Positions 1-5,666 of a DNA stretch of 5,915 bases are shown here, piece by piece; within the stretch, counting starts at the first letter, position 1; each line of letters opens with the position of its first letter. This stretch comes from Candidatus Omnitrophota bacterium (GTDB taxonomy: Bacteria; Omnitrophota; Omnitrophia; Omnitrophales; Aquincolibacteriaceae). The stretch is taken from the NCBI GenBank assembly GCA_023246995.1, contig JAHFHI010000056.1, positions 1,589-7,503 on the forward strand, given 5' to 3'. Below the pieces are notes generated by a model. That model was not told the origin of the DNA. It was given only the letters and a program-made list of their open reading frames with translations, and did no database searches. A program made the position numbers and the translations under genes.

Positions 1-324
1 AACGCCGAAAACACCCCGATGCAGAAACTCGGCGAGGCGGGAGGGTATCTGGATCTTAAGGTCTACGCGATCTCGAGGCTTCTTTTTGACAATATTCCGC
101 ACATCAAGGCCCATTGGATCACGACCGGGCTCAAGATGGGGCAGGTGGCGCTTTCTTTCGGGGTGGATGATCTCGGCGGGACCAATTTGAATGAAAAGAT
201 CGTGCATGACGCGGGCTCCGAAACCCCGACCGATTTAAGCCGCCAGGAACTCGAGCACCTGATCCGCGAGGCCGGCTATGAACCCTGCCTTGTGGATAGT
301 TCTTATCAGTACGTTGCTTCCTAA
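1..324 (+). CDS. mqnE: MqnE-like radical SAM enzyme (aminofutalosine synthase), C-terminal part
   Basis: This gene is cut by the left edge; frame 1 is open from base 1 and stops at TAA 322-324. The visible 107 residues match my memory of the C-terminal end of menaquinone radical SAM enzymes: a helix with DNIPHIKAHWITTGLKMGQ, then FGVDDLGGT, EKIVHDAGSETP, a helical LSRQELEHLIREAGYEP segment and a final D-x-x-Y. The DDLxGT...EKI.H.AG pattern favours MqnE (adds a SAM-derived adenosyl group to 3-[(1-carboxyvinyl)oxy]benzoate to give 6-amino-6-deoxyfutalosine) over MqnC or CofH, its closest paralogues. The CxxxCxxC iron-sulfur motif would be near the N-terminus, outside the window, so radical SAM activity is inferred. 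No other mqn gene is visible. The ATG at base 19 is internal. The gap to the next gene is 47 bases, so they may share a transcript. Confidence 0.75.
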   Translation, partial: NAENTPMQKLGEAGGYLDLKVYAISRLLFDNIPHIKAHWITTGLKMGQVALSFGVDDLGGTNLNEKIVHDAGSETPTDLSRQELEHLIREAGYEPCLVDSSYQYVAS

Positions 325-371
325 AATCCTTCACGATCTTAACCCGATTTATTAAAACGAGGTTTCCAGAG

Positions 372-1265
372 ATGAAATTTCAGACCAATGAAGACAAGCT
401 GATTAGAATCGCGGTGCAGGGACGGGTGGCCAATGCCGCGCAGTTTGCGGAATTTGAAGTCGCGCACGACGGCACCCCTTTTGCCCTGCCGTCCACGGGC
501 GGGATTGTCTACAATTTCAAGACCGGAGACGCGGCATTCGGATGGGCCGGAGACCACATTGAGCCGGGAGTTTCCGTGACTCTGGATGAAGAGAAAAGAA
601 GCTCGCGGGCCAATATGGGATTTAATTTTCTGGCCTGTGTGGGCAATTTGGCGCGCGTGGTTTCCGGCGAAGCCAAGGGTAAAAAAGGCGTCGTGACGGG
701 GCATCACGGCGGGGTGGAGCACGTGACCGTGGATTTCGACGACGCGACTTTGGCCAAGCTCACTTTGGATGACAAAGTGCTGATCGAGGGATTCGGGCAG
801 GGGTTCCGGCTTTCGGATTTCCCGGGGGTGCGCCTTTATAATCTCGACCCCGCGGTTTTTCATAAGTGGGGGATCCGGCCGCTCCGCGGGGGAAAACTTG
901 AAGTGCCGGTGGCCTGCATGGTCCCGGCCGAGCTCATGGGCTCCGGCATGGGCCATAACAATATCGGCACGGGCGACTGCGATATCATGACGCACGATGC
1001 CGGCGCGGTGAAGCGCAACGGGCTGGATAAAATCCGGCTCGGAGATTTTGTGGCGGTCCTGGACCATGACCACTCCTACGGCCGGACTTTCCGTAAGGGC
1101 GCGGTGACGGTGGGCATTGTCGTTCACTCCAACAGCACTCTCCCCGGCCATGGGCCCGGGCTTTCCACCCTTCTTACGTGTGCCGAGGGGCAGATCGTGC
1201 CTCAAAGCTCAAATGAAGCGAACCTGGCCCGGATCCTCGGGATCGGGCGCTTTCGCAAGAAATAG
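372..1265 (+). CDS. DUF4438 domain-containing protein (TM1086-like), function unknown
   Basis: This is a complete 297-residue soluble protein with no signal peptide or membrane helix. I recognise the family as DUF4438, structurally represented by Thermotoga TM1086; its biochemical role is not established as far as I know. Seen in the sequence: an N-terminal HDGTPFALPSTGGIVYN segment (32-48), FGWAGDHIEPGVS (56-68), a glycine/lysine-rich GEAKGKKGVVTGHHGG stretch followed by VTVDF (99-122) that resembles a KOW-type turn, VPAELMGSGMG (185-194), GTGDCDIMTHD (199-209), and a C-terminal GDFVAVLDHDHSYGR...STLPGHGPGLSTLLT block (224-269). The dense His/Asp/Gly motifs suggest a ligand- or metal-binding pocket, but that is inference. 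The start is ATG 372 with GAGG at 359-362, nine bases upstream. Its stop is only 13 bases before the next start, so the two genes are probably one operon. Confidence 0.85.
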   Translation: MKFQTNEDKLIRIAVQGRVANAAQFAEFEVAHDGTPFALPSTGGIVYNFKTGDAAFGWAGDHIEPGVSVTLDEEKRSSRANMGFNFLACVGNLARVVSGEAKGKKGVVTGHHGGVEHVTVDFDDATLAKLTLDDKVLIEGFGQGFRLSDFPGVRLYNLDPAVFHKWGIRPLRGGKLEVPVACMVPAELMGSGMGHNNIGTGDCDIMTHDAGAVKRNGLDKIRLGDFVAVLDHDHSYGRTFRKGAVTVGIVVHSNSTLPGHGPGLSTLLTCAEGQIVPQSSNEANLARILGIGRFRKK

Positions 1266-1268
1266 GGG
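1264..1268 (+). promoter_or_regulatory. Ribosome binding site that fixes a GTG start
   Basis: AGGGG overlaps the TAG stop (1263-1265) of the DUF4438 gene and lies ten bases before GTG 1279. It supports GTG 1279 over the in-frame ATG at 1117, which would sit deep inside the upstream gene. The overlap of stop codon and ribosome binding site fits translational coupling. Confidence 0.6.
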
Positions 1269-1278
1269 ATTTTCATCC

Positions 1279-1776
1279 GTGTCCGCCGCCGGAGTTTGGA
1301 ACTTTGTGCAGGCCCTTCACTATCTCGCCATCACCTTGTGGGTCGGCGGGATCGTTTTCCTTTCGGCCGTGGCCGCGCCCTCGATCCACGGGTCCGTGAT
1401 TTCCCGCGCGCTGGCCGGGCAGGTGGTGCGCCGTATGCTGGAGCGCTTCAATATGATGGAGTTCGGGGCCTGCTTTTTCCTGGTGGCGACAAGCCTTTCA
1501 GCCGTTCGCTTCGTATCTTTTAAAAGAGGGTGCCTGGGGCTTGCGCTTGCGGCGGTTTTGATGGGGCTTGTTACCTCGTTTTATGCCCTGCGCCTGGGCC
1601 CCCGCATGGAACACCTCAAAACCTCGGTGCCTGTTTTTGAAACCCTGTCCGAGACCGATCCCGCCCGGGTGGAGTTCAAAGGCCTTCATCATCTCTATGT
1701 AAGGCTCATGGGGCTCAATCTGGTGCTTGGCTTAGGCCTGCTTTACGGCTCCGTCACTATTTTTAGCCGGCCGTAG
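1279..1776 (+). CDS. DUF4149/TMEM205-like four-helix membrane protein
   Basis: This is a 165-residue integral membrane protein of unknown function, best matched from memory to the DUF4149 (TMEM205-like) family. Four hydrophobic segments can be read: ALHYLAITLWVGGIVFLSAV near residues 10-30, ACFFLVATSLSAVRFV in the second quarter, GLALAAVLMGLVTSFYAL in the middle, and LMGLNLVLGLGLLYGSV at the C-terminus. The first helix carries the LWVGG signature seen in this and related families. A polar loop (LGPRMEHLK...ETDPARVEFKGLHHLYVRL) separates helices three and four; the conserved-looking F-x-x-L-H motif before the last helix is typical. The frame stays open upstream to ATG 1117, but that would overlap DUF4438 by almost 150 bases. 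GTG 1279 has a good ribosome binding site and begins just before the first helix. The close spacing suggests function linked to DUF4438 or the menaquinone gene. Confidence 0.78.
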   Translation: MSAAGVWNFVQALHYLAITLWVGGIVFLSAVAAPSIHGSVISRALAGQVVRRMLERFNMMEFGACFFLVATSLSAVRFVSFKRGCLGLALAAVLMGLVTSFYALRLGPRMEHLKTSVPVFETLSETDPARVEFKGLHHLYVRLMGLNLVLGLGLLYGSVTIFSRP

Positions 1777-1872
1777 TCCGGAGTCTTTCCACAGAGCTTT
1801 CAAAAAGACATCCGCCGCCGCATGAATCTGACAGCGAAATTTGTAAATCACCGATCGTCCGGTTACTTTTAA

Positions 1873-1877
1873 GGGAG
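1873..1877 (+). promoter_or_regulatory. Ribosome binding site for a TTG start
   Basis: GGGAG lies seven bases before TTG 1885, near-ideal spacing. The next in-frame ATG, at 1912, has only CGCGGAA ahead of it, a much weaker match. This is the reason for choosing the non-ATG start. Confidence 0.55.
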
Positions 1878-1884
1878 ACACACT

Positions 1885-2940
1885 TTGACAACCCCATCAA
1901 CCCGCGCGGAAATGAACGAATACTCCCGCTATTCCAGACAGTGGGTCCTCAAACAAATCGGCAGAGACGGCCAGAAGCGGCTGCATGAGTCGCGCGTGGC
2001 GGTGATCGGCCTCGGCGCGCTCGGAAGCGTTTCGGCCAACCTTCTTGCCCGCGCCGGAGTCGGGCATCTTATTCTAATTGACCGGGATTACGTGGAAGTC
2101 GAGAACCTGCAGCGCCAGGTGCTCTACGACGAGACGGATCTCTCCGAGAACCTCCCCAAGGCCGTGGCCGCGCAGAATAAACTTGCCAAGATCAATTCCG
2201 AAATCAGGGTGGAGGCCATCACCGCGGACGTCAATGCCTCGACCATCTCCGAACTGCTTGAGCCCGTGCATCTGATTATTGACGGCACGGATAATTTCGA
2301 AACCCGGTTTCTTCTGAATGATTACTGCTTGAGAGAAAAGGTGCCCTGGATTTACGGCGGCGTGATCCGCACTGAGGGCATGTCTTATGTGGTTTTGCCC
2401 GGGGCCGGGCCCTGCCTGCGCTGCCTCTTTGGCGATCCCCCGGCCAAACAGGATATTCAGACCTGCGACCAGGTCGGCATTCTGGCGCCGGTCGCGCATG
2501 TGGTGGCCTCTTTTCAGGCGACCGAAGCCATCAAACTCCTTGCCGGACATTTCGACGAAGTCGACAGGCGGCTTTGGAAAGTGGACATTTGGAACCGCGA
2601 GTTTAAGGCGATTACGCTCGACCATTTCAGAGACTCTGCCTGCAGCGGATGCCAGTCGGCGGATTATCCGTATCTGGTCAAAAAGCGGGGGACCTCGGCC
2701 GTGAGCCTTTGCGGCCGTAACGCCGTGCAGATCACGGTCCACGGCCCGAAGAGGCTCGATTTCAAACTTTTGGCCGCGCGGCTCGGCCGAAAAGCGGATG
2801 TGAAATTTAATCATTACATGTTAAAATGCCGGATGCTTCCTTACGAGATCACGGTTTTTACCAACGGCCGCGCGATCGTCAAAGGGACGGAAGACGCGGC
2901 CCAGGCCCGAAGCCTGTACGCCAAGTATATCGGCGCCTAG
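1885..2940 (+). CDS. ThiF/MoeB/HesA-family E1-like adenylyltransferase
   Basis: This 351-residue cytoplasmic enzyme is predicted to adenylate the C-terminal glycine of a ubiquitin-like sulfur carrier (ThiS or MoaD type) for thiamine or molybdopterin synthesis. Visible family features are the nucleotide-binding GLGALGS (42-48), acidic D66, NLQRQ with its arginine (74-78), K92, and DGTDNFETR (133-141). Two zinc cysteine pairs are present, C177/C180 and C253/C256. C194 sits at the usual cysteine position of ThiF/MoeB-type enzymes, before GILAPV. Residues about 270-351 extend beyond the minimal E1 fold. This LCGR...FxxLA...FTNGRAIVKGT...LYAKYIG tail resembles the one on Bacillus-type ThiF/MoeB proteins and is neither a rhodanese nor a JAB domain. 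No sulfur carrier, thiG or moaE is in the window, so thiamine and molybdopterin roles cannot be told apart and no symbol is given. The start is TTG with a good ribosome binding site; ATG 1912 is the alternative. Confidence 0.88.
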   Translation: MTTPSTRAEMNEYSRYSRQWVLKQIGRDGQKRLHESRVAVIGLGALGSVSANLLARAGVGHLILIDRDYVEVENLQRQVLYDETDLSENLPKAVAAQNKLAKINSEIRVEAITADVNASTISELLEPVHLIIDGTDNFETRFLLNDYCLREKVPWIYGGVIRTEGMSYVVLPGAGPCLRCLFGDPPAKQDIQTCDQVGILAPVAHVVASFQATEAIKLLAGHFDEVDRRLWKVDIWNREFKAITLDHFRDSACSGCQSADYPYLVKKRGTSAVSLCGRNAVQITVHGPKRLDFKLLAARLGRKADVKFNHYMLKCRMLPYEITVFTNGRAIVKGTEDAAQARSLYAKYIGA

Positions 2941-2954
2941 ACACCTGGAAGCTC

Positions 2955-2981
2955 CGGCGACTCTTTTAAAGAATCCCGCCG
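2955..2981 (+). terminator. Weak hairpin downstream of the ThiF-like gene
   Basis: CGGCG (2955-2959) pairs with CGCCG (2977-2981). Inside, TCTT (2962-2965) can pair with AAGA (2969-2972). Only three T follow, so this is at best a weak intrinsic terminator fourteen bases after the stop codon. It could be a chance structure. Confidence 0.25.
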
Positions 2982-2992
2982 TTTGGCCGATT

Positions 2993-2998
2993 TAAAAT
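2993..2998 (+). promoter_or_regulatory. Candidate -10 box for greA
   Basis: TAAAAT matches the sigma-70 -10 consensus at five of six positions. No TTGACA-like -35 lies 16-18 bases upstream, so support is weak. If used, transcription would start near 3005 and give a leader of about 53 bases containing the 3016-3039 hairpin. Confidence 0.25.
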
Positions 2999-3015
2999 CC
3001 AGAGCATTCTTATGA

Positions 3016-3039
3016 GGCGCGTCTTTTTGGGAGCGCGCC
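3016..3039 (+). other. GC-rich hairpin in the greA leader
   Basis: GGCGCG (3016-3021) is perfectly complementary to CGCGCC (3034-3039) around a 12-base loop containing five T. It ends about six bases before the greA ribosome binding site (AGGGA, 3045-3049) and so could affect translation initiation. There is no T tract after it, so it does not look like a terminator. Confidence 0.35.
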
Positions 3040-3057
3040 GGAAAAGGGAATCCACCG

Positions 3058-3534
3058 ATGGACCGAGTGATTTTGACCCGCGAAGGGTATGACAGGCTAG
3101 TCGAGGAACTGACTTTTCTTAAGACCAAGAAAAGGCGCGAGGTCGCAAATCAGCTGGAGTTTGCCCGCTCACTCGGCGACCTAAGAGAAAACTCCGAATA
3201 CGAAACCGCCCGCGAGGCCAAGCATCAGCTTGAGTCGAGAATTGCCGAACTCGAGGCCAAGCTCGGCCGCGCGCAGATCGTCGATCCCCGGGATCTCCCG
3301 GAGGGGAAGGCGTTTCTCGGGGCGGTGCTTCAGATTAAGAATCTCGGGACCGGGCAGGTTTTTACCTACACGCTTGTGGCGCAGGACGAAGCTGATTTTT
3401 CAAAGGGGAAAATTTCCGTTACCTCTCCGATCGGCAAGGGACTTCTCGGCAAAGAACCCAAGGATGTGGTCGAGATCCAGATCCCGGCCGGCAAGGTCCG
3501 CTACGAGATCCTCGAGATCATGAAACCGGTTTAA
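3058..3534 (+). CDS. greA: Transcription elongation factor GreA
   Basis: GreA binds the RNA polymerase secondary channel and stimulates cleavage of backtracked RNA, rescuing stalled elongation complexes. The 158 residues match the usual GreA length. The N-terminal antiparallel coiled coil spans about 1-75, with the loop GDLRENSEYETAREAK carrying the acidic tip residues D41 and E44, at the same numbers as in E. coli GreA. The C-terminal FKBP-like domain spans about 82-158, with SPIGKGLLGKEPKDVVEIQIP and a closing YEILEI strand. Both domains are intact and nothing essential is missing. The start is ATG 3058 with AGGGA at 3045-3049. The gene is preceded by a 117-base gap with a possible -10 box and a hairpin, so it may have its own promoter. 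Its last 17 bases overlap the 3' end of the convergent EamA gene. The exact GDLxENxEY motif makes the assignment very secure. Confidence 0.97.
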   Translation: MDRVILTREGYDRLVEELTFLKTKKRREVANQLEFARSLGDLRENSEYETAREAKHQLESRIAELEAKLGRAQIVDPRDLPEGKAFLGAVLQIKNLGTGQVFTYTLVAQDEADFSKGKISVTSPIGKGLLGKEPKDVVEIQIPAGKVRYEILEIMKPV

Positions 3535-4444
3535 TTCCGGCCCCGGGTTCTTTTTTCAGGGTTCCGACCCATGAGATCAGGGATCCGGAAAAAACAATGA
3601 GCAGGATTCCTGCGACCGAAGCCGCGGTCAGTTTCTCTCCGAAAAAGATCATCCCGTAAAGAAAACTCAAAAGCGGCATGGCATAGGAAAAAGGGCTCAC
3701 AAGAGAGGCCGGCGCCCTCCGAAGCGAGATCGTCATCCAGAGCTGCCCGTAAAACGAACCCACCCCGACCCCTGCCAGATAAAGCCATTCTTCCGGGTTC
3801 GGCCATTTGAAGCCGAAGGTCAGAAGCCCGAGGGAACCGAGGCTCGAGACCGCCGTGAAATAAAAGATCACGGTAAGCGGCGACTCTTTCTGACGGATGG
3901 CCCGGATCAGAATGTAGACCAGGCCGATAAAGACCGCGGAAAGAATTCCGAGGCCGATATTCAGATAGACGAGCCCGGGGTTTTTTGCCAGCGCCTCGGT
4001 TAAAAGATTCTCGCTTCCCCGCACAAGCAGCCACACGCCCCCGAAGGATACCAGGGTCATCAGGTAAAGAAATCCTCCCGGCTTCTCCTTGAGCCAAATG
4101 GCGGCAAAGACCGCCGCAAAAATTGGGCCCATATAATTAAGAAGCACCGCCATGCCGAGCGGCAGATGGGCGATCGTGTAAAAATGCAGGACCAGGGCGG
4201 CAAAACCGGTGACGCCGCGCAGAATCATGATCGGGCGGCGGTCCTTGCGGCCGAAGACGGAAACTTTTTTGGCCGACATCAGGGCCAGGAGCAATCCCAA
4301 GCCGATGAAGCTTCTGAAAAAAACAATCTCCGAACTCGGAAGCGTGTGGCTCGCGAATTTGACCGACAGGGCCATCCCCGAAAAGGCAAAGCTGGCTTTC
4401 AGCATGAGCAGGATTGCCGAGAGATAGGCTCTGGAGCGTTTCAT
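3518..4444 (-). CDS. EamA/DMT-superfamily transporter (RhaT/RarD-like permease)
   Basis: This 308-residue inner-membrane protein of the drug/metabolite transporter superfamily probably exports a small metabolite; the substrate cannot be read from sequence. About ten hydrophobic helices form two EamA repeats, roughly residues 8-142 and 160-294. The first repeat shows SSEIVFFRSFIGL, a short basic loop, then LRGVTGFAALVLHFYTIAHL and AVLLNYMGPIFAAVFAAIWLKEK. The second ends with APASLVSPFSYAMPLLSFLYG...FGEKLT, the usual repeat-end pattern with its FGE. I chose ATG 4444, where MKRSRAYLSA leads into helix one. A GGAG at 4460-4457 lies 12 bases upstream, slightly far. The frame also reaches ATG 4525, but that adds 27 polar residues and overlaps the upstream dehydrogenase. 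The 40-base gap to that gene suggests one leftward operon. The end overlaps greA by 17 bases. Confidence 0.88.
   Translation of the reverse strand: MKRSRAYLSAILLMLKASFAFSGMALSVKFASHTLPSSEIVFFRSFIGLGLLLALMSAKKVSVFGRKDRRPIMILRGVTGFAALVLHFYTIAHLPLGMAVLLNYMGPIFAAVFAAIWLKEKPGGFLYLMTLVSFGGVWLLVRGSENLLTEALAKNPGLVYLNIGLGILSAVFIGLVYILIRAIRQKESPLTVIFYFTAVSSLGSLGLLTFGFKWPNPEEWLYLAGVGVGSFYGQLWMTISLRRAPASLVSPFSYAMPLLSFLYGMIFFGEKLTAASVAGILLIVFSGSLISWVGTLKKEPGAGIKPVS
3522..3556 (+). terminator. Candidate intrinsic terminator of greA
   Basis: GAAACCGG (3522-3529) pairs with CCGGGTTC (3543-3550) at seven of eight positions (one A/G mismatch) around a 13-base loop, and is followed directly by six T (3551-3556). 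The left arm is made from the last greA codons, the stop codon lies in the loop, and the T tract falls in the 3' end of the convergent transporter gene. No T tract exists on the other side, so it would act rightward only. Confidence 0.45.
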
Positions 4445-4484
4445 GGGAGGGGATGTCTCCGAAGGGGAGAAAAACGGTCGCCCC

Positions 4485-5570
4485 TCATGGGGCAAGCAGG
4501 ATCTTTCCGAAATTCTCCCGGGCATTCATCCGTTCTAGGGCGCAAGCCGCTTCCCGGAGAGGGAAGACCTTGTCTATGACGGGCTTCAATTTTCCCGCTT
4601 CCACAAGGGAGATGACTTTTTTGAGCTCGCCAAGGCCGCCCATGTAACAGCCTAAAACGGAAATCTGGCGCACAAAAATAAAGCGCAGATCAAGCGGCAC
4701 CATAGGGCCGCTTGTCGCCCCGCAGGTGACCAGGCGCCCCTTCTTTTTGAGCGAGGCCAGACTCTTTGTGAAGGTTGCCGGGCCGATGTGCTCCAAGACG
4801 ACGTCCACGCCCTTGCCCCCCGTGATCCTTTTAATTTCCTCGGGAAAATCTTTCTTCCCGTAAGCGATCACCTCATCGGCGCCGATAGCTTTGGCGCGTT
4901 TTATTTTTTCCTCGCTTCCGACCGTGGTGAAGACTTTCGCGCCGAGGAACTTCGCGATTTGAATGGCAGCGCTCCCCACGCCGCTTCCGGCCGCGTGGAT
5001 GAGAACGCTTTCGCCCCGGGCAAGGCCGGCCCGGGTTACAAGCATGTGCCAGGCCGTCAGAAATACAAGCGGCACGGCCGCCCATTCCTCGAAACTCAAA
5101 CGTTTTGACACTTTGAGCACGCTTGCGGCCGGGACCTTGACGAATTCCGCATACCCGCCGTTGACTTGAAACCCGAGAATTTTATATTGATCGCAAAGGC
5201 TGTCCCATCCGCTTTTGCAAAAGCCGCACCGCCCGCAGGGCTGGCCCGGGGAAAGCATCACCGCGCGGCCTTCGCGCAGGCCCTTCACCTTCGCGCCGGT
5301 TTCCGCGATCTCCCCGGCCACATCGCAGCCCAGGATATGAGGCATCTGAATCTTGACCCCCGGCATTCCCATGAGGGCCCAGAGATCCAGGTGATTGAGC
5401 GCGCAGGCCTTGACCTTGACCAGAACTTCGTCCGGCCCGGGTTCCGGGGTCTCGGCATAGGTGTATTTGAGTTTTTCAATGCCGCCGTGCTCTTCAAAAA
5501 CGACCGAGCGCATTTTGGGCCGGGCCGGAGTCTCGATCGGGCGGGGATGGGGATAAAATTTGGGGGTCAT
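4485..5570 (-). CDS. Medium-chain dehydrogenase, zinc-binding alcohol dehydrogenase/quinone reductase-like
   Basis: This 361-residue cytoplasmic NAD(P)H-dependent oxidoreductase belongs to the MDR superfamily. A GroES-like catalytic domain (about 20-150) carries LKYTYAETPEPGPDEVLVKV, ALNHLDLW and HILGCDVAGE. The structural-zinc lobe is complete: C112, C115, C118 and C126 (CGRCGFC then C). The Rossmann domain (about 165-300) has HAAGSGVGSAAIQIAK and ends its second strand with TTVGSEEK, a pattern often seen in NADPH-using quinone reductases. The positions of the usual catalytic zinc ligands look replaced: N59 for the first cysteine, C82-D83 for the His-Glu of GHE. The active site is therefore probably zinc-free as in quinone/enone reductases. 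The substrate is unknown. ATG 5570 has GAGG eight bases upstream and gives 19 residues ahead of the usual family start. M20 (5513), where homologues tend to begin, lacks a ribosome binding site. The EamA gene follows after 40 bases. Confidence 0.87.
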   Translation of the reverse strand: MTPKFYPHPRPIETPARPKMRSVVFEEHGGIEKLKYTYAETPEPGPDEVLVKVKACALNHLDLWALMGMPGVKIQMPHILGCDVAGEIAETGAKVKGLREGRAVMLSPGQPCGRCGFCKSGWDSLCDQYKILGFQVNGGYAEFVKVPAASVLKVSKRLSFEEWAAVPLVFLTAWHMLVTRAGLARGESVLIHAAGSGVGSAAIQIAKFLGAKVFTTVGSEEKIKRAKAIGADEVIAYGKKDFPEEIKRITGGKGVDVVLEHIGPATFTKSLASLKKKGRLVTCGATSGPMVPLDLRFIFVRQISVLGCYMGGLGELKKVISLVEAGKLKPVIDKVFPLREAACALERMNARENFGKILLAP

Positions 5571-5578
5571 GCCGGGAG

Positions 5579-5582
5579 CCTC
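5579..5582 (-). promoter_or_regulatory. Ribosome binding site that fixes the dehydrogenase start
   Basis: On the minus strand GAGG (5582-5579) sits eight bases before ATG 5570. The competing internal ATG at 5513 is preceded by a CCGGCCCGGCCCAAA context with no purine-rich site, so the longer form is favoured. Confidence 0.5.
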
Positions 5583-5597
5583 ATGATTTTTAGAAAT

Positions 5598-5625
5598 CCT
5601 ATAATGAGCATTCCCCCGAATGCAA
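5598..5625 (-). promoter_or_regulatory. Candidate promoter for the dehydrogenase-EamA unit
   Basis: On the minus strand TTGCAT (5625-5620) and TATAGG (5603-5598) are 16 bases apart. Both boxes are partial matches to sigma-70 consensus. The predicted start near 5591 would leave a roughly 20-base leader that includes the ribosome binding site, which is good geometry. The 5608-5623 palindrome lies in the spacer and clips the -35. Confidence 0.35.
5608..5623. repeat. Perfect palindrome, possible operator (dehydrogenase side)
   Basis: GCATTC (5608-5613) and GAATGC (5618-5623) are exact inverted copies around CCCC. The element fills the spacer of the leftward candidate promoter. It has no T tract, so it is more like a protein-binding site than a terminator, though chance cannot be excluded for six-base arms. 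Confidence 0.4.
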
Positions 5626-5630
5626 GGGGA

Positions 5631-5644
5631 ATCTCCTTGGAGAT
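5631..5644. repeat. Perfect palindrome over the polX -35, possible operator
   Basis: ATCTCC (5631-5636) and GGAGAT (5639-5644) are exact inverted copies separated by TT. The right half coincides with the -35 candidate TTGGAG (5637-5642) of the polX promoter, the position where a repressor would block polymerase. Its sequence differs from the neighbouring palindrome, so the two would bind different factors, if any. Confidence 0.4.
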
Positions 5645-5666
5645 CGGCGCGCAGAGAGGATATAAT
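5637..5666 (+). promoter_or_regulatory. Sigma-70-type promoter for polX
   Basis: A perfect TATAAT lies at 5661-5666, and TTGGAG (three of six matches) at 5637-5642 is 18 bases upstream. Transcription would start near 5673, only about six bases before ATG 5679, or about 18 before ATG 5691. The orientation and location fit polX. Confidence 0.5.

Noticed and set aside
339..1205. Long 288-codon open frame antisense to the DUF4438 gene
   Set aside because: Its translation is rich in His, Arg and Pro without recognisable motifs and lies wholly on the strand opposite a clear conserved gene. It is a codon-bias shadow in GC-rich DNA.
1117..1278. N-terminal extension of the DUF4149-like protein to ATG 1117
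   Set aside because: It would be encoded inside the DUF4438 gene and reads as a low-quality Pro/Arg stretch. GTG 1279 has a good ribosome binding site and fits the family start.
1841..1869. Promoter-like TTGTAA with TACTTT at 17-base spacing before the ThiF-like gene
   Set aside because: The start of transcription would fall near 1876, inside the ribosome binding site at 1873-1877. The -10 match is poor. I see nothing else convincing in the 1777-1884 gap.
2074..2814. 246-codon open frame antisense to the ThiF-like gene
   Set aside because: It has the same shadow composition and no domain signal, and it opposes a very secure gene on the other strand.
3230..3523. Arg/Ser-rich 97-codon frame inside greA
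   Set aside because: It is an out-of-frame shadow of greA with no ribosome binding site.
4445..4525. Longer EamA protein starting at ATG 4525
   Set aside because: It would add a polar 27-residue tail before the first helix and overlap the end of the dehydrogenase gene. ATG 4444 fits the family better.
5600..5605. Second TATAAT on the plus strand
   Set aside because: No -35-like sequence lies 16-18 bases upstream, and the better-placed TATAAT at 5661 serves polX. On the minus strand this site overlaps the leftward -10 candidate.
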